Position numbers and translations under genes: made by a program. Shown one piece after another: positions 32,001 to 43,666 of a stretch of 52,494 nucleotides of DNA; positions within the stretch are counted from its first letter, which is position 1; every line of letters begins with the position of its first letter. Source of the stretch: Pelagophyceae sp. CCMP2097 (taxonomy: Eukaryota > Sar > Pelagophyceae); assembly GCA_026770575.1 (NCBI GenBank), contig MU657252.1:114851-167344 (forward strand), written 5' to 3'. The notes beneath the pieces were generated by a model. The model had not been told where the DNA came from. It did no database searches and worked only from the letters and a program-made list of their open reading frames with translations.

Positions 32001-35000
32001 CCAAGCGCACGTTCCCGCTCGACCTCGTGCAGTACGAGCAGATCGCGGGGCGAGCTGGGCGGGGAGGGAGTAAGGGGGCTGCGAAAGGGAAGGTGCACAT
32101 CATTGCGCGGGTGCCAGACTTGAAACGCAGACCCGAGCTCCTCAAGAGCATCGCAGACGCGCTCCCGTCCGCAAAAGGTGCGTGTTTGCGCCGCCCGCCT
32201 GCGAAGGCCCCTGGTGATGGGACGTGGCAAAGGATATTGGCGTGGCCAAGGGACGTGGATTTCGCCCTAGGCGGCAAATTGAAGTTAGCCGCGGTCAGAT
32301 CGAAATTCGTCGGTGCCCCCGGCGTTCCAGCGGACCGTTTCAGTCGGCGCGGCGGCGACGTCGTGGACGTGGCGCGTCTTTTATTGGAGCACGTCGTGGC
32401 GCTGGAAGCGGGCAACCGCGTCGATTTCGAGACCCGACAAGCCGCGGTGAAAACGTCCGCCGCAAATGCCGCTCGCCAAGCCAAACCGCCCAAGCGGGAC
32501 CGCAAGCGCTCGCTCGGCGACGACGACAATGCGTCGCAGGCGAGTCCGATGGCGGACGTTCTTGGCTCGGACATGGCGAAATGCTTGCAAAATACTCTTC
32601 GCTACGCAGAGTGCGAATCCGCCGACGACCGCGGCGTGGTCGACGAAGCGGGGGACGACGCGGTGAAGTACCTCGTGGAGACGGGATGTCTGAAATTGTT
32701 GGCGAGTCCTGTTCCCGAGGGCGATTCTGCCGCTGCGGCGTCGCAGGCGTACTCTGCGACCAAACTGGGCCGCGCGGTTGTTGCTGCTGGTGGGGCGGTG
32801 GCGCCTTTGGAGGCGAGGCTCTTGCTTGGGGAGTTGGAACGAGCAAAGTTGGGGCATATGGGAGGCGTCTTCGAAGACTTGGAAATTGCGGTCTGTGCAG
32901 CACCTCTGCCAGGCTGCGACTACCACGTCGCCGCCGCGCTGTTCACCGGCAATGCGGCGAAAGCGTGCTGGCGTGGCTTACGGAGGCTCTTGACGCAGTG
33001 CGGCCCTTCCGCTCGCGCGTACGTCGGCCGTCTCGTGGGCGGCGCGGACCGCTTTTCGGCGGACTTGGACAAGTGGATCTTGTCGGGCCTTGTGGAAAAG
33101 GTGTTGACGGATCGGGAGATTGTGGGGCTGATGGAGCAAAAGCAATGGGAGGGTTCGAAAGCTGAGCGCGTCTTCCGAGCAAGACGGTTGTGGCTCGCTC
33201 TCCTCATAGACGCCATGGCCGCCCCGCAGCACCGCCGAAGAGTGGTGCGGAACGCGCCCGTGGCGGCGGATAAACTGGCGGTGTTGCTTTGTGGAGACGC
33301 TTCTGCGAGGGAGGTGCAGACGTTGGCGCAAGCGTTGGCAAAGCTCTCCTCGCGCGGCGCGGCGTCGGCGAGGTGCGTGCAACGGTTCGCGGCGAGGTTG
33401 AAGTGGGACGACCTTGCACAAGCTTTACAAATTTATGTGGATCTGGTGGCAAAGGCGCAACAAACTGCCAATGGGAAACCTTCGCGGTGGCCTCGCCCTC
33501 TACGAGCCCTCCGAAAAATGTGCGTCGACGATGCGTGCCTGGCGGCGACGCTGCAGTCCGCGGATCTGCGCTCGGTTCTTGCGGTGGCGGAGTGCTCGGC
33601 TGAAGACTTGGAAAGGATCTTAAGGGACGCCGCTCCTTGGCAGTTTACACCGCTCGTTGGAGATGAAACGGGCGCCACGGCCGCGGACTCGTCGGCCGGC
33701 GACTCTGGAAGGCATGTGCCAAACGAGTTCCCCGAGAGGCAGAGGGACACGAAGATATTTCCGATCGATTCTGCTTTTGCCCCACTCCCAACGCTCTGCC
33801 TTTTACTCCAGGCCAAAGCCATGTCTTTCAAGCAAATCGCAGACGCGGACGCGAGCGTGGCCAAGGCCGTGGCGAAGAGGTTGAAGGAGGCCGCGGTGAT
33901 GATGGCAGGCTGCAAAAAGGACCTCTCGGCAGACGCTCGAAGAGCCGCTCGCCAAAGGCCGAAGAACGAAGGCGACTCTTACGCCTCTTCCGACTCTTCA
34001 GACACGTCTTCGGATTCTTCCTCCGAGGACGATGCTTCAGAAGAGGAAGCGCCGAGTGGGTTCCAAATCAACTCGACTCAACCGCCTTTCCGGAAACGCC
34101 CTCGGTCCGCCGGCGGCGAGACGTATTCGGCGAGGCGGTCTTTCGGGTTGGGGCACGACTGCTCTCCGCGGGACGGCGAAGAATTTGAAGCGTTACCGGC
34201 GGATTACAAGAAGCGAGCAGACGTCGAAACAGTCTTCGAAACCGCATCGAAATGCTCAATCATCGGCCTCGCCTGCGTCCTCCGAAGGCCGCCGACGCGG
34301 ACGGCGAAGCTGTGGCGGTCAAAGGCGTGGCAAAGGCTGACGGTGAGGCTGGCGCCGAGGGCGCCTTTTTATCGCGGTGAAGATGCTCCTCCTGATGAAG
34401 ACAATAAATCCGACGACGAGCCGACGTGGCACGCGGACTTGTGGTCGAAGGAGCGGCGCACGGCGGTGAACGCGAAGCACGGACGGACGGTTCTTGAATT
34501 AAAGGCAAAGTCCTCGAGGATTCTTTACGGCTGCGTCCTACACTTGGACGGTTCCCGAGGTGACCACCCCATCAACCTCGCGCCGGAACCGCCCGTCTGG
34601 CCCTGGGAGGCGACAGCGAGCGCGCACACCGCGGGCGACGAACGGCGAGACGACGAGCGAAGGTCGTCTGAACGAAGGCGTTCGAGCGGGGATCGGCGGT
34701 CGTTTCACGACAACGCCGGCGCGACACCCGCCACGTTGAGGAAGACGGTGGCGTGCTTTGCCGCGCTGCCGTGCTCGGCTTTAGCGCGGTGTGTTGGATT
34801 TTTGCTGTTTGGGGACACGTACCAACACCACGTGACAAACGTCGTCTCCAAAAAGTGGTACGTCGCCTCCAGGCGCGCGCGGGAGATCGAGCGTCCGGTG
34901 GTGGGGGCGCCGCGCAGGCTGGCCGAGTTGTTTGAGAAATCAAATGTAACTTTAGTAGCTTACGATATTTGCATCGTCGCCGCTATTTTAAGAGGAGCAG

Positions 35001-38000
35001 GCGCCCCTTTGGGCGGCATCATCGTCAACGACCCGCGCGTGGCGCAGTCGTTGTACGACCAGAGCGTGGACCCGGGGTTTTTAAAGGAGAAGTTTTTAGA
35101 AAGTCAGTCGATCGAGAACAGTTTTCCGACTGCACCGGACGGTGCAGAATCTTTAAAACTTTTACCTACGAAAAGGCAGCGTTCGGCGGCGTCGGGCGCG
35201 CGGGCGGCCGTGGTGGCGATGGCTTCTTTACGGCGGAAGTTTGCGAGTGATCCGGTTGGACGGGCGGAGTCACTTTTTGACGGTGTAGAAATGAGGCTCG
35301 TTGAATCACTGTCGGAGATTATGCACTCCGGCGTAGAAATCGACATCGTCGGCCTGCGCAGGCAAGTCGCGGATCTGAAACTCATCCTGACGGATCTTCG
35401 AGCGGTGGCTTTGGACGTTTTAGGGATCTCGAATCTGGACGCGCATCAAAAAGTGAATAACGTGTTATTATTAAAAGTTGCCAAGACTTGCGGCGCCGAG
35501 ACAAAACAACAGCTCGAGGCCATCATCTCCGCCGACGACGGGCTCGGGAAAGACGCCGACGGGAAGAAGAGGCGGGCACAGTCGGCTAAGTGAGTTTGAA
35601 GACGCAAGCGACGCTTCTCACAGCAGGGACGGTGTATTCGGGTCGGGTCGGGTTGCTCAATTCGTTCCGCATCCAAAGGGTCACGGGTTTGGAAGAGGGC
35701 CAAACCCGTCTTCCAAGGGTCGGAGATAGGACCCTTTCGACGGCCCCTTTCGACGGCCCCTTTCGACGGCCCCTTTCGACGGCCCCTCGAGACAGCCTCG
35801 AGAGACGACCCTGGAGACGACCCCCTCGAGACGGCCCTTTGAGACGGCCACTCGAAACGGCGCCTTGGGACGGCCCCCTGGAGAGGCTCGGACGGTCCCT
35901 CAGACGGTCGCTTGGATGGTCCCTCGACGGTCCCTCGGACGACCTCTTGGGCGGTCCTTTGGACATTTCCTTTGAACAGTTCCATTTGAGAGTCCCTTGG
36001 AGGGTCCCTCGACGGTCCCTTGAAATCCCTCCCTCTGCGACGTTCCCGTGGACGATCCATGGGACGGTCTTTTGGACGGCCGCTCGACTGCGGCCCCTCT
36101 GAGACGTCCCGCGGGGCGGACCCTCGGACGGACCCTGTGGGCCCTCGACGGGTCGGTCCTCTGCGACGGTCCCTCGGACGGTTTGGATGGTCCCTCGAAC
36201 GGTCCATCGGACAGTTCCTTGGGCGGTCCTTTGGACACTTCCTTTGGACTGTTCATTGGACGGTCTCTTGGACGGTCCCTTGGGCGGTCCCTTTGACGGT
36301 CCTTTGCGGCAGTCCCGTGTAAGGTCCCTCGGACGGTCTCTTGGGCGATCGATCGGCTGCCGTCTCCTCGACTGCGGCCCCTCTGCGTCCCTCTGGGCGG
36401 TCCCTCGGTCGGCCCTTCGGACGGTCGCTTGGATGGTCCCTCTGACGCTCCCTCGGATGGTCGCTTGGGCGGTCCCTTGGACGGCCCCTTTGGACAGTTC
36501 CTTGGACTGTCCCTCTATGGCCGTCGCTTTGACGGCGGCCCTTGGACGGTCCCTTGGACGGTCACTCGGCTGCCGGCCTCTCGACTGCGGCCCCTCTGCG
36601 ACGTCCCCTGGGCGGGTCCTCGGGCGGTCACTTGGACGGGCCCTCTATCAAACCATATGGTATCCCGTGCGTGGAACGACAAAGGGACCCCGAAAGGGCC
36701 CGAACACGCGTCTCTGGCAATGAACCCTGCGTGGGGGGCTCGATAGGGCCCTTCAAAGAGGCCGAAGCAAGCGACCCTGCAGAGGCCTTGTCAGTGACCG
36801 CCAAAGAGGCCTTGGAGGGGCCCTTCCGCCGAGCTTTTCAATTCGTGCCGCACCCAAAGGGTTTGTTCAACGTCCAAGCCCGTATTTTCGGGTCGGGTTC
36901 GGGTTCGGGCCACGGCCAAACCCGAGGGTATACGGGTCGGCCAAAACGCGCAAATCCGGCAAGCCCGATGCGCGGGTCTTGAGGGCAAATCCGAAGCCGT
37001 TGCTGCTCCTGGCTTGTCATGGGCAAAGTAGGCTCGTCTTAGACTACCGGGCTTTGGCCCCGCTTCTCTGTCGCCTGAAGAACCTTCAAAGACTGGCCGC
37101 GCCGCACCCTTCCATCTGCGGCCGGGCGGCGGACGGGCGGGGCCTCGCAAGTTGCGTTCGGCCCATAGTAGAAAGTGCCATGACGCGTTCAGGCAGGTTA
37201 AAGTTCGCCTCTCCAAACTTGCAGTCCGTCGAGCGCGGCTTTAAAGCGTGCCGGCGGCTTGAAAGAGCTTCGTTATGGGACGAGGTTTCGGGCAGCGTCC
37301 CTCACGACGTCAAGGAAAACCCGTCAAAAGAGTCCAAGAGTCCAAGGGAGCCACGGTCCACGCGACGTTTCGAGTTTCAGTCTCGAGGAGTCGTCTCCAA
37401 GGGCCGTTTGAAGGGACCGCTTCGAGGGGCAACCTCGAGGGGCAACCTCGAGGGGCCGTCTCGAGGGGTCGTCTCGAAGGGCCGTTTGAAGGGACCGTTT
37501 CGAGGGGCCGGCGAGGTTGGCCTTCTTGAGGGGCCTTCTATAGGGGCCGTCCAAAGGCGCCGTTTCAAGAGGCCTTCTCAAGGGGCCGGCATGAGGGACT
37601 GACTCGAGGGGCCGTCCAAAGGCGCAATTTCGAGGGGCCGTCTCGAGTGGCCGTCTCGAAGGACCGTCTAAAGGGGCCGTTTCGAGTGGCCGTCTCGAGT
37701 GGCCGTTTCGTAGGGCCGTCTGACAGAGGGGTCGCTTCGAAGCGCCCTTCGAGAGGCCGGCGAGGAAGGCCTTGTCAAAGGGCCGTTTCGAGGGACCGTC
37801 TCGAGGGGCCAACAAGAGGGGCCTTCTCGAGGCGCCGTCTCGAGGGATCGTTTCGAGGGGCCATCTCGAGGCACGTTCCAAGGGCCCTTGAAAGAGGCCG
37901 GGCAAGCGACCGCGCAGAGGCCGGGCAAGTGACCGCCAAAGTAGCTCTCTGGGCGGGTCTCGGTAAGGCCTCTTTTGCGGCCACTTTCAAGGCCTTTGCA

Positions 38001-41000
38001 ATGTCGCTTGCAAGGCCTCTTCGAAGGGCCCGCCCGATCGACCGTCCGAGCGACCGCCCGAGCGACTGTCCAGGGGACGTCGCAGAGGGGGCTTTAGTCG
38101 AGGGGCCGGCAGAATAGTGACCGTTCGAGGGACTATAGAAACCGCATTCAAAGCGAAATTTTGGGCTTGACTCTTTGCCCCGTCGCCCACGCCCCGCTTA
38201 GGCGATTGCGGGGTACACGGTGCGCCCCGCTGGCGACCGTGTTTTGGCGTTGCAAGCTACCGTGAAACCGGACATGCCTCTCGGGTCGGTGACGTATGGT
38301 GTCGTGCACAAGATCGACGAGCGAAGCATCGGCCAAGGGATCCGCGGCATGACGCCGGGCGCGACGGTTGCCGGGTACTGGGAGGACAGCGATGCGCGGG
38401 GCTTCCGTTGGCGGGACTATACTCCTGAAGAACTTCGGACGATCAAGCAGGTCTGTCTCTCCTCCAAACCAACCCGTGCGACTTTGGCTTTTAGGTCGCG
38501 ATCCGAATAAACGGCCGCGAGTACGGCTGGTCCGTAGCAAGAGAAGCCGAAAGAGCTTTGCAAGAGACCCTTACAGAGGGGTTTGCAAGAGAGCCTCCGC
38601 ACACCACGCTGATTAGGCCGGCGGACCGGGTGTACCGCGTCGAGGCGGCGCCGCACTGGCCGCCCGCGCCGGCGAAGGACGCTGGCGCTGTTTTTGAAAC
38701 GGAGCGAGTCACTCCGTTTTCACACGAGTGTTTCGTTTCTCCTCGAAGTTTATTCAGAGCTCGAAGAGGCACGGCCTTTATCGCGGCGGACTACGCGCAG
38801 AACGAACTGCGAATCGCCGCGGAACTGTCCAAGGATTCTATACTGACTCAAGCTCTGAAAGCAAACGACCCTTTCCAAGAGATGCACAACCGTCGCCCAG
38901 AGTTCGGTTCCAGACAACTCGTGAAAACAATCGTCTACGGCCTCGTCTACGGCCAATCTCTAAGAGCCATCGCCCACAAGATGGGTCCGTCTTTTGGGAG
39001 CGTGGGGGGGCTTTTATTGTCCCTTTGACACGTGTGGGACGTGCTCAAACGCCTTTGGACGCGCTTCGCACGTAGGCGTGGCCCCCGACGTGGCCACTAT
39101 TGCAGTCGACGGCTTCCGTTCGATCTTCCCGAAGCTCGATCAATTTCGGAGGAACGTGGTGAAAAGAGTGCGAGATGTGGGCTACGTCGAGACTTTACGA
39201 GGGAAAAGAAGATGGTTACCGGACATCAACTCAACAGACGCCAAGAAACGCTCCAAAGCAGAGCGCCAGGCGTTATCGGCCCTCGTGCAGGGCACGGCGG
39301 CGGATCAAGTGAAGGCGGCGATGATCGCGGCGCACGAGGCCTTTGGTGAGCTGAACAGCCTTCTTGGAGGGGGGCCTTCGCACGAGATCTTTTTCTACGC
39401 AAGGAGCAGGGGCGGTGTATTCGGATCGGGTCGATCGGGTCGGGTTGCAAAAAGTTGTGCCGCGGGTTGTCGAGCGACCTAATCCGCCTTCCAAGGGTCG
39501 GGTTCGGGCCACGGCCAGGCCCGCGGGTATACGGGTCGGTCAAAACGCACAAACCCGATCCGCGGGTTGTTAGGCGAACCCCCGAACCCGTCGCTGCGCC
39601 TATCTCCGGCTCCTCGAGACGACCCCTCGTGACGGCCCCTGGAGACGACCCCTCGAGACGGCTCCTGGAGACGGCCACTCGAAACGGCGCCTTGAGATAG
39701 CACCTCGAGACGACTCCTCGAGACGGCTGTTCGAAACGGCGCCTTGAGACGGCCCATCGAGACGGTGCCTCGAAACGGGCACTCGAAACGGAGCCTTGAG
39801 ACGACCCCTGGAGACGGCCCCTGGAGACGGCCATTCGGAACGGTGCCTTAAGACAGCCCCTCGAGATGGTGCCTCGAGACGACCTCTCGAGACGGCCCCT
39901 TTCGATGGCCATTCGAAACGGCGCCTTGAGACGACCCCTCGAGACAACCCTTCGAGACGGCACCTCGAAATGGCGCTTTGGCGGCTGTTTTCTCGACTGT
40001 CCCTTGGACGGTCACTCGGCTACCGGCCCCTCGACTACAGCCCCTCAGCAACTTCCCCTGGACGGACCCTCGGACGGTCGCTCGGACGGTCGCTCGGACG
40101 GTCGCTCGACGGTCCCTCGGACGATCCCTCGGGCGGTCCTTTGGACAGTTCCATTGGAGGTTTCCTTGGAGGGTCCCTCGACGGCCCCTCTGCGACGGTC
40201 CCGTGGACAGTCCATGAGACGGTCGTTTGGACGGCCGCTCGACTGCGGCTCCTCTGCGACGTCGCGGGGGCGGACCCTCGGACGGACCCTGCGACGGTCC
40301 CTTGGGCGGGCCTTTGGACAGTCCTTTTGGGCACCTCCTTGGGCGGTCCCTCGAGCTATCTCTCGACGGGACCTCTGCGTCGATCCCGTGGACGGTCCCT
40401 CGGACGGTCGTTTGGATGCTCCCTCGAACGGTCCCTCGGACGGTCCCTTGGGCGGTCCTTTGGACACTTCCTTTGGACTGTTCCTTGGGCGGTCCCTCAG
40501 CGACGGTTCCGTGGACGTTTCCTTTGACGGTCCTTTCGATGGTCCCGTCGACCGGTCTCTTCGACCGGTCCCTTGGACGGTCCCTCGTCGGTCCCTTTGC
40601 GACAGTCCCGTGTAGGGTCCCTCGGACGGTCCCTTGGGCGGTCGCTCGGCTGCCGTCTTCTCGACTGCGGCCCCTCCGCGTCCCTCTAGGCGGTCCCTCG
40701 GACGGGCCCTTGAACGGTCGCTTGGATGGTCGCTCGGACGGGCCCTCGGATGGTCGCTTGGATGGTCCCTCTGACGCTGCCTCGAATGGTCCCTTGGACA
40801 GTTCCTTAGACGGTCTCCCAACGAACCCTCTGTGACGGTCGCTTTGACGGCGGTTTCTCGACGGTCCCTTGGACGGTCACTCGGCCGCAGGCCCATACAC
40901 TGCGGCCTCTGCGACGTCTCCTGGCCGGGCCCTCGGACGGTCGCTCGGACGGGCCCTCTCTCAAACCATATGGCATCCCGTGCGAGGAACGCTGAAGGGA

Positions 41001-41787
41001 CCCCGTAAGGGCCCGAACACGCGTCTCTGGCAAGGAACCCTGCGTGCGGGCTTGATAGGGCCCTTCAAAGAGGCCGACGCAAGTGACTTTACAGAGGCCT
41101 TGACCGCCAAAAGAGCAGGGGCCCGTCCGGAGAGCAATTCGTGCCCAACCCAAAGGGTCGCGGGTTTGTCGAGCGTCTTCTCGGGTCGGGTTCGGGCCAC
41201 GGCCAGACCCGCGGGTATACGGGTCGGCCAAAACGCACAAACCCGGCAAACCCGACCCGCGGGTTGAAGGGCCTGCTCCTGCTTCCTCGGAGGCGCCCCC
41301 CCGAGACGGCATTGGTCCCTCGAGACGGTGGCGTGTAGGCGCGCTGCCGCGCGGCGAGCGGCCTCGGCTGGTGCTCCAGTTGCATGATGAGCTGATCTTT
41401 GAAGTGCCTTTAAACGGCCAAAAACTGAGCGAGACCAACCCTTCAATCGTCCGCGCGGCAGAAATGATCCGCTCCGCCATGCTCGGCACAAAAATGCTCC
41501 GGGCGGTGTCGACGAAGGTGAACCTGCAGCTGGGTGCGGACTGGTCGAATTTAGCAAAGTTTGGGGAGCCTACGCAGACGGAGACGGACCCGCTCTTTAC
41601 CGACCCTGCGACGACGACCGAGCCACGGCAGACGGAGCCGGCGCACACGACGGAGCCGCCGGAGCCGCCGGAGCCGCTGCAAACGACTGAGCCGCCACAA
41701 ACGCCGGAGCTGCCGCAGCCTACGGAGCCGCCGACGGACTCGCCACCAGCAACGGAACCGCCACCGCCGGCGACCGACGCGCCCTAA
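29050..41787 (+). CDS. POLQ: DNA polymerase theta (helicase-polymerase fusion), 9 exons
   Basis: Exons 29050-29304, 29407-29591, 29788-30584, 31839-35589, 37032-37227, 38202-38450, 38495-38984, 39076-39345 and 41339-41787 sum to 2213 residues; every phase agrees. Helicase: DTAGGKS (61-67), VDELH (about 181-185), GLSATL (275-280), GVAYHSGEL (413), TLAAGVNLP and QIAGRAGRGG (about 480-489). Polymerase (family A): SPNLQ (about 1723), motif A IAADYAQNELRI (about 1907-1918), motif B RQLVKTIVYGLVYG, motif C LQLHDELIFEV (about 2078-2087), so both catalytic aspartates are kept. It performs theta-mediated end joining of double-strand breaks in the nucleus. Unusual: an Ala/Glu/Asp-rich insert at 217-262, about 180 residues between NLQ and motif A, and a Pro/Thr-rich tail. 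Introns 3, 4, 5 and 8 are repeat-filled. Confidence 0.92.
30690..31800. repeat. GC-rich repeat array filling POLQ intron 3
   Basis: Intron 30585-31838 is mostly a degenerate array of phrases like GCACGGGCCCTTGCGAGGCC and CCCCTCGAAAAGGGCC, with a short tandem GGTTTCTGAAAAA/GGTTTCTGAATAA run near 31400-31460. The same family occurs at 45055-45580 and, briefly, 47265-47420. It differs from the GAGGGACCGTCC family in the other large introns. Confidence 0.75.
35621..37010. mobile_element. Inverted-end composite element in POLQ intron 4 (about 1.4 kb)
   Basis: Begins CAGCAGGGACGGTGTATTCG and ends CCGTTGCTGCTCCT; the ends are imperfectly inverted. Interior: a GGGTCGGGT module, an array of GGACGGTCCCTCG-like units (35735-36640), then a module with CTATCAAACCATATGG, CGAACACGCGTCTCTGGCAA and TACGGGTCGGCCAAAACGC. 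The latter module recurs at 40955-41280 and, inverted, at 14881-15225. Confidence 0.7.
37340..38115. repeat. Minisatellite in POLQ intron 5
   Basis: Array of GAGGGGCCGTCTC-like units starting after GGGAGCCACGGTCCACG and ending with GGGGACGTCGCAGAGG. Both borders match the array at 13965-14720 in the CBS/PB1 intron. No inverted ends are visible in this intron. Confidence 0.75.
39402..41280. mobile_element. Inverted-end composite element in POLQ intron 8 (about 1.9 kb)
   Basis: Begins AGGAGCAGGGGCGGTGTATT and ends GCCTGCTCCT. Order of parts is the same as in intron 4: GGGTCGGGT module, long array, CAAACCATATGG module (about 40965), GGTATACGGGTCGGCC module. It occupies nearly the whole 1,993-base intron between exons 8 and 9 of POLQ. 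Confidence 0.7.
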
Positions 41788-42072
41788 TACGGCGCGCCCT
41801 GATACGGCGCTACATGATAATCAAAGAGACCCCCTGTGCTTCCCTTCCGCGGCTTTGGAAGGGCCTCTGTGTGGCCGGAGTCCTTCGAATCAAAAATAAA
41901 GCTATAATCGCACAGACGACTCGGGTGCGGTTCAATTTGCGCCCTTTGCAACGGCACGCTGTCGCGCGGCGCCGTCGCGGGGGCGCCAGGCCTTGCGCGG
42001 CTCGGCCGACAACCGAGCTCAGAGCTCTTTTTGTCGCACGGGCTTGGACTGGAACGCGCGCGAGACGGGGCC
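41788..42072. other. Convergent gap between POLQ and the SLC35B-like gene
   Basis: 285 bases holding both 3' untranslated regions. A GGCGCGCCCTGATACGGCG duplication follows the POLQ stop. No gene. Confidence 0.5.
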
Positions 42073-43472
42073 CTATGTGACGGCGTGGGACCCGGGGATG
42101 TGTTGTCCCAGAGTCTGATGAAAGCGACGTGGGGAAGGACGCACGGCCAGAGCGTCGCCGATGTATTTGTGCGCAAACACGGCGCCCAGCGCCGCAACCT
42201 GCGCCGCCGCCAAACTGTGGCCAAACGTCAACACCGAAAGCAGCACCGACAAAACCTATGGAAAACCGTTGACGTTTCGAAGTAGTCCTTGAGGGCATTT
42301 TACCTTTCGGAGGGTAGTCACAGTCGCCACTACAAGAGTGCCAGACTCGCGCAAAAGCCGATAGACGCAGAGCATGCCCGCCGCCTTTGAAGCGGTGAAG
42401 AATAGGACGTCTCTGTAGACGGACGGGTGCGCGGCCGCGAAGGAGTGTGCCACGGCGAGGTCGTTGGAGTACAAGCACGCGCATAGCGCTAGGAGGCCTT
42501 GCCACCCATTCATGTGCAGCATCAACTCAAACTCCGACGAAGACGCCTGCACCAAGGCGAGCTGCAGGCCCGCGTAGACACCGTCCGCGACCAAGGCTAA
42601 AGAGACGAGGGCGACGCCTCTGAGCGTCGTCGCCGCTCCGGAAGATTTAGAGTCCGCGCCCGTCAGGAAGAACGCAGCCACGCCTATCGGAAAGCGGGTT
42701 TCCACGAATGTCTATACCTTGGCACTTGCCCTTGGCAGGGCACACAGTACCGAGGTCAATATGCACTTGCGCTCTGGCAACACGCACCAAACGACATGAC
42801 AGCCACGCCCAGCGTCTTGGCGAGCGAGTGCCGCTTCGTCGTCAGGAGCCGCTCGCCGATGACCTGGAAGGCGCGTGCGCAGCGCCGGGCTTTCAAAGCC
42901 TCTGTGGAACAGAAGAAACGCACCACGGGGATCGCTTTGCACGACTTAAACGTGACGTGCACGGGATAAGAAAGATGCCGCAGCGAGGCGAGGCCGCACC
43001 AGTGCGAGGCGTAGTACGCAACGATGACGATAGCCCAAAGTTTTAAAGGCGCGGGCTCCAACGGCTCCGCCGCCTTGTCCACCTTTGCGCGACGCGCGCG
43101 CGTGTACACCAGAGCCTAGGGCACGCGTGACGCGGTCGACGGGGGCGGAGGCGTACCGCGGCGGCCGCGAGCGCAGCGCCTAAGCGGAGGCGTATACAGC
43201 GCTGCGTCTATAGACTAGGGGCGCTCCGACCAGCCCCCCCTCCGCTGCATCGACGTACCCGTCGACTGGAAGAGGATGAGGACGCCCTCCTACGCTCTTC
43301 GTCCGGCTTTGGCGCGGGCCTGCTCGAGGCGCACCGCTTGGAAGCGTAGGCCATCCGGGTGCGGTCGTGTCAAAGATTCTTGGCAAAGACTCGAGACGCT
43401 AAACGATGCGAGGACGCCGAGCGAGAGGAGCAGCTGCGTAAACGCCGAGCCCTCGGCCGGGGCGGCAGCCAT
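42073..43472 (-). CDS. Nucleotide-sugar/UAA-type transporter (SLC35B family), 5 exons
   Basis: Exons 43335-43472, 42927-43115, 42788-42863, 42304-42683 and 42073-42255 give 321 residues, right for SLC35B. Start is the first ATG (MAAAPAEGSAF). Family features in order: FSVSSLCQESLTR, then HLSYPVHVTFKSCKAIPVIG (the conserved SK.IPV region after helix 3-4), LVADGVYAGLQ, ELMLHMNGWQG, LVVATVTTLRKVLSVLLSVL (the conserved TTTRK motif near the C-terminus) and HKYIGD. About ten hydrophobic segments are expected. SLC35B members move UDP-sugars or PAPS into ER/Golgi lumen; the substrate cannot be told. Introns 219, 63, 104 and 48 bases; two have GTGCGY donors. Divergent from NFU, 194 bases. Confidence 0.85.
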
Positions 43473-43666
43473 GACGACTCCTCGAGACAAGAGTCAGCAC
43501 TCTGGACCCCGAGTCGCCAAAGGGCCGCCACAATTCCGCCACGTCGGATTTGATCCGAGTCGCAACGTCGGGATTTGATGAAGATCGTAACTCAGACTGT
43601 CAAGTTTTGTCGAAAGTCGAAAGGTATTCTGTGGTAAAAACCGACCCGGCGTCTTTTGCGAGCCGC
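43473..43666. promoter_or_regulatory. Divergent promoter between SLC35B-like and NFU genes
   Basis: 194 bases between two start codons on opposite strands. No clear element seen. Confidence 0.45.
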
